Positions 6,209-7,691 of a stretch of DNA of 7,691 bases are shown here, one piece after another. A model generated the notes under the pieces. The model saw only the letters and a list, made by a program, of their open reading frames with translations, had not been told where the DNA came from and searched no databases. Positions within the stretch are counted from its first letter, which is position 1; each line of letters starts with the position of its first letter. The position numbers and the translations under genes were made by a program. Source of the DNA: CF-118 sp035689345 (GTDB lineage: Bacteria > Chloroflexota > Dormibacteria > Dormibacterales > Dormibacteraceae); contig DASSLR010000001.1 in assembly GCA_035689345.1 (NCBI GenBank), positions 1-7,691 on the forward strand, given 5' to 3'.

Positions 6209-6388
6209 ATGCAAGTCGGGTTGTGCGAGTCCTGCAGGCATTCGCGCCAGGTAAGGGGCGCGCGCGCCACCTACTGGATGTGCGAGCGCTCGCTCACCGA
6301 CCCATCCTTTCCGCGCTACCCGCGCCTGCCGGTCCTCCGCTGCCGCGGGTACGAGGTAAAACCTAAGGAAGCGCCTCCACCCGCATGA
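6209..6388 (+). CDS. Small conserved four-cysteine protein, putative zinc-binding
   Basis: This 59-aa frame is short and easily missed. It starts at ATG 6209 behind GGGAG and ends at TGA 6386. It opens MQVGLCESCRHSRQV and continues through YWMCERSLTDPSFPRYP (22-38) and LPVLRCRGYE (40-49). I recognise this pattern from a widespread family of small hypothetical proteins (typically CxxCRHxR...L/M-C-x-x-S-x-TDPxFPxYPRLPVLxCxGYE). Cys6, Cys9, Cys25 and Cys45 make a plausible zinc-ribbon-like site, but metal binding is inference and no function is known to me. The proline-rich tail KPKEAPPPA lies in the last 26 bp, which overlap the 3' end of the convergent beta-propeller gene. A competing plus-strand frame from 6181 (61 aa) has no such conserved pattern and is a shadow. 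Confidence 0.82.
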   Translation: MQVGLCESCRHSRQVRGARATYWMCERSLTDPSFPRYPRLPVLRCRGYEVKPKEAPPPA

Positions 6389-7598
6389 GGGCGATGGGGT
6401 GGGCGATGCTGGGGTCGAAAGTGGTGGTCACGGAATGGCCGGCCATGGACAGCTCCGCCACCTCGCCGGCGTCGTTCAGGGCGTAGAGCGTCGCGCCGTC
6501 GGGGCTGAGCGCCAGGCTGCGCACCGTCCACGCGGTCAGGGCCTGGCCCTTGGGCTTCAGCGCGATGGTGTCGAGCCACGTGATCCCGGCGGGGCCCGCC
6601 ATGACAAGCGTCTGGCCGTCCGCGCTCATGACCGCGCCCGCCGGCCACACGTGCGAGGGCTCGCCGGCGTACGCGGTCCGTGCGACCTCGGGGCTGTTGC
6701 TGGTGATGACCTCCGTGACGACCCCCAGCACCGGGTTCACCGCGTAGAGGCGATTGCCGCCCGGGCTGAGCGCGAGCGACCAGGCGAGCGATGAGCTGTC
6801 GCCGTCGTCGAAGCCCTTGCCGGGCAGATCGAGACAGAAAGCGAGCGTGCCGTCGAGGAACAGCGCGTGGATGAACGCTCCCTTGTGCGCCCGCGCGTAG
6901 ACGCTGTAGAGCCATGCGCCGTCGGGTGAGGCCAGGCCGCTGAGCTTCAGCCCGTTCATCGCGGCGTCGCCGTCGTACTTGTCGATCACGAAGCTCGGGT
7001 CGAGCACGCCGCCACTCACCGAGAAATCGCGCACGTGATAGTCGGTGCCGTTGATGAACTGGATGAGGAACATGCGCTCGCCGTCGTTGCTGATCGCGTC
7101 GAACTGGAAGTAGCCGTCGAGGTCGATGCTGCGACGCACGTTCATCGTCGACGTGTCGAAAACGAGAAAGTGCGAGGCGCGCGCTGTGTTCTGGGCCTGG
7201 CGGTCGAATCGCTCGAGGACCAGCCACCGTCCGTTGTGCGATAGCCCGCCAAGCATCCCGCTGTTGGTGACGGGCGGCAGCAGGTAGTCGCCCCGCAGCG
7301 GGATGCGTGCCTGGGTCACCCCGGTCTGCGGATCGAGAACGAGCAGGCTGCTCGAGCTCGCTGCGTAATAGCGCGTCCAGTCGGGCGACGGAACCCCGAG
7401 CGGAAGCCGGCTTTGCGCCTCGTGGCTTCGGGTGTCGATCAGCGCCACGATGGGCGCGTCCTGTCGCGCCGCAGCCTCGTACAACCGGTAGCCGCTACCC
7501 GGAGCGGCCTGGCTCACCCGTCCGCACGCGCTCACCATCAGCACCGCCAGCACGATCAGGATCCGCATGCGCATCGCCGTCATCACCTCGGCTTCCAT
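6363..7598 (-). CDS. Secreted lipoprotein with beta-propeller (YVTN/WD40-like) repeats
   Basis: The longest frame is 411 aa from ATG 7598. GAGGTG (7589-7584 on the complement) lies 9 bases before ATG 7574, and that start (403 aa) gives a cleaner signal peptide, MRMRILIVLAVLMVSAC, so 7574 is preferred. Numbering from 7598, the lipobox is VSAC (22-25) and Cys25 would be lipidated. The remainder is repeats of about 40-60 residues, each with a Ser-x-(Asp/Gly)-Gly turn and an aromatic strand: SPDWTRYYAASSSSLLVLD (71-89), LSHNGRWLVLE (119-129), ISNDGERMFLI (169-179), ASPDGAWLYSVY (223-234), LSPGGNRLYAVN (277-288), MSADGQTLVMAG (324-335) and LSPDGATLYALN (364-375). That suggests a seven-bladed propeller serving as a surface binding scaffold. 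No catalytic residues are evident and no partner is known. It follows a partial gene closely on the same strand, probably as an operon. Confidence 0.85.
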   Translation of the reverse strand: MEAEVMTAMRMRILIVLAVLMVSACGRVSQAAPGSGYRLYEAAARQDAPIVALIDTRSHEAQSRLPLGVPSPDWTRYYAASSSSLLVLDPQTGVTQARIPLRGDYLLPPVTNSGMLGGLSHNGRWLVLERFDRQAQNTARASHFLVFDTSTMNVRRSIDLDGYFQFDAISNDGERMFLIQFINGTDYHVRDFSVSGGVLDPSFVIDKYDGDAAMNGLKLSGLASPDGAWLYSVYARAHKGAFIHALFLDGTLAFCLDLPGKGFDDGDSSSLAWSLALSPGGNRLYAVNPVLGVVTEVITSNSPEVARTAYAGEPSHVWPAGAVMSADGQTLVMAGPAGITWLDTIALKPKGQALTAWTVRSLALSPDGATLYALNDAGEVAELSMAGHSVTTTFDPSIAHPIALMRVEALP

Positions 7599-7620
7599 AC
7601 ACCGGAGGCCAGTGCCGGGT

Positions 7621-7691
7621 TCAGCTGAGGGTGCCGGCGAGATACAGCGCCTGCGCCTTCGTCAGGTTCGCCTCGATGCGGATGATCGTTC
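7621..7691 (-). CDS. C-terminal end of an unidentified protein (cut by right edge)
   Basis: A minus-strand frame enters from the right edge and stops at TGA 7623-7621 after 22 visible codons. They read TIIRIEANLTKAQ then ALYLAGTLS. Nearly every codon ends in G or C, matching the real genes here, and the next gene on the same strand begins 22 bp (ATG 7598) or 46 bp (ATG 7574) further on. This suggests a true gene in an operon with the beta-propeller lipoprotein. The segment is too short to name a family. Confidence 0.5.
   Translation of the reverse strand, partial: TIIRIEANLTKAQALYLAGTLS

Noticed and set aside
6181..6366. 61-codon plus-strand frame starting ATGAGGCAC
   Set aside because: It overlaps the 6209-6388 frame in another phase and lacks conserved features, whereas the 6209 frame has four Cys and a family-like motif.
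6316..7227. 303-codon minus-strand frame over the propeller gene
   Set aside because: It is extremely Arg/Pro-rich and out of frame with the clear beta-propeller repeats and lipobox of the 6363-7598 frame.
1..7691. Defence system, prophage, CRISPR array, IS element or biosynthetic cluster
   Set aside because: No direct-repeat array, transposase, integrase, tRNA or linked enzyme set was found. The STAND ATPase has an N-terminal LuxR DNA-binding domain and no effector domain such as a nuclease or TIR, so it reads as a regulator and not as an antiphage Avs-type protein.

Overview
This 7.7-kb, strongly G/C-rich and gene-dense stretch looks chromosomal. The high-GC base composition, the STAND-ATPase LuxR regulator, the actinobacterial-style stand-alone 5'-3' exonuclease, the small Cys-containing 'CxxCRHSR...CERSLTDPxFPRYPRLPVLxC' protein, and several gene starts with a TAnnnT hexamer just upstream but no Shine-Dalgarno suggest Actinomycetota, Chloroflexota or a relative such as Dormibacterota. 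This placement is inference from style; there is no rRNA or species-specific marker. No tRNA, rRNA, CRISPR, insertion sequence, integrase or phage gene was seen.

Layout. (1) Bases 1-457, minus: N-terminal 152 residues of a secreted lipoprotein esterase of the PHB-depolymerase/LpqC type, cut by the left edge. (2) 543-2774, minus: a large regulator with an N-terminal LuxR helix-turn-helix, a STAND/NB-ARC ATPase and a C-terminal TPR-like region. It lies 85 bp upstream of the esterase on the same strand. (3) 2826-4100, plus: a class III PLP aminotransferase (GabT/ArgD superfamily), divergent from the regulator. (4) 4097-5245, minus: a helical lipoprotein made of two copies of one module. Its stop codon overlaps that of the aminotransferase. 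(5) 5271-6131, plus: a stand-alone 5'-3' exonuclease/flap endonuclease, divergent from the lipoprotein across only 25 bp. (6) 6209-6388, plus: a 59-aa four-cysteine protein. (7) 6363-7574 (or 7598), minus: a beta-propeller lipoprotein whose 3' end overlaps gene 6 tail to tail. (8) 7621-7691, minus: the last 22 codons of another gene, probably co-transcribed with gene 7.

How they work together. No clear pathway links these genes; the window reads as ordinary housekeeping and accessory chromosome. Three of the eight products are predicted lipoproteins. The most interesting signals are structural: the internally duplicated lipoprotein, the two compact divergent promoter regions (one with back-to-back overlapping -10 hexamers), the overlapping stop codons, and the overlooked small cysteine protein. 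I found no convincing new multi-gene system.
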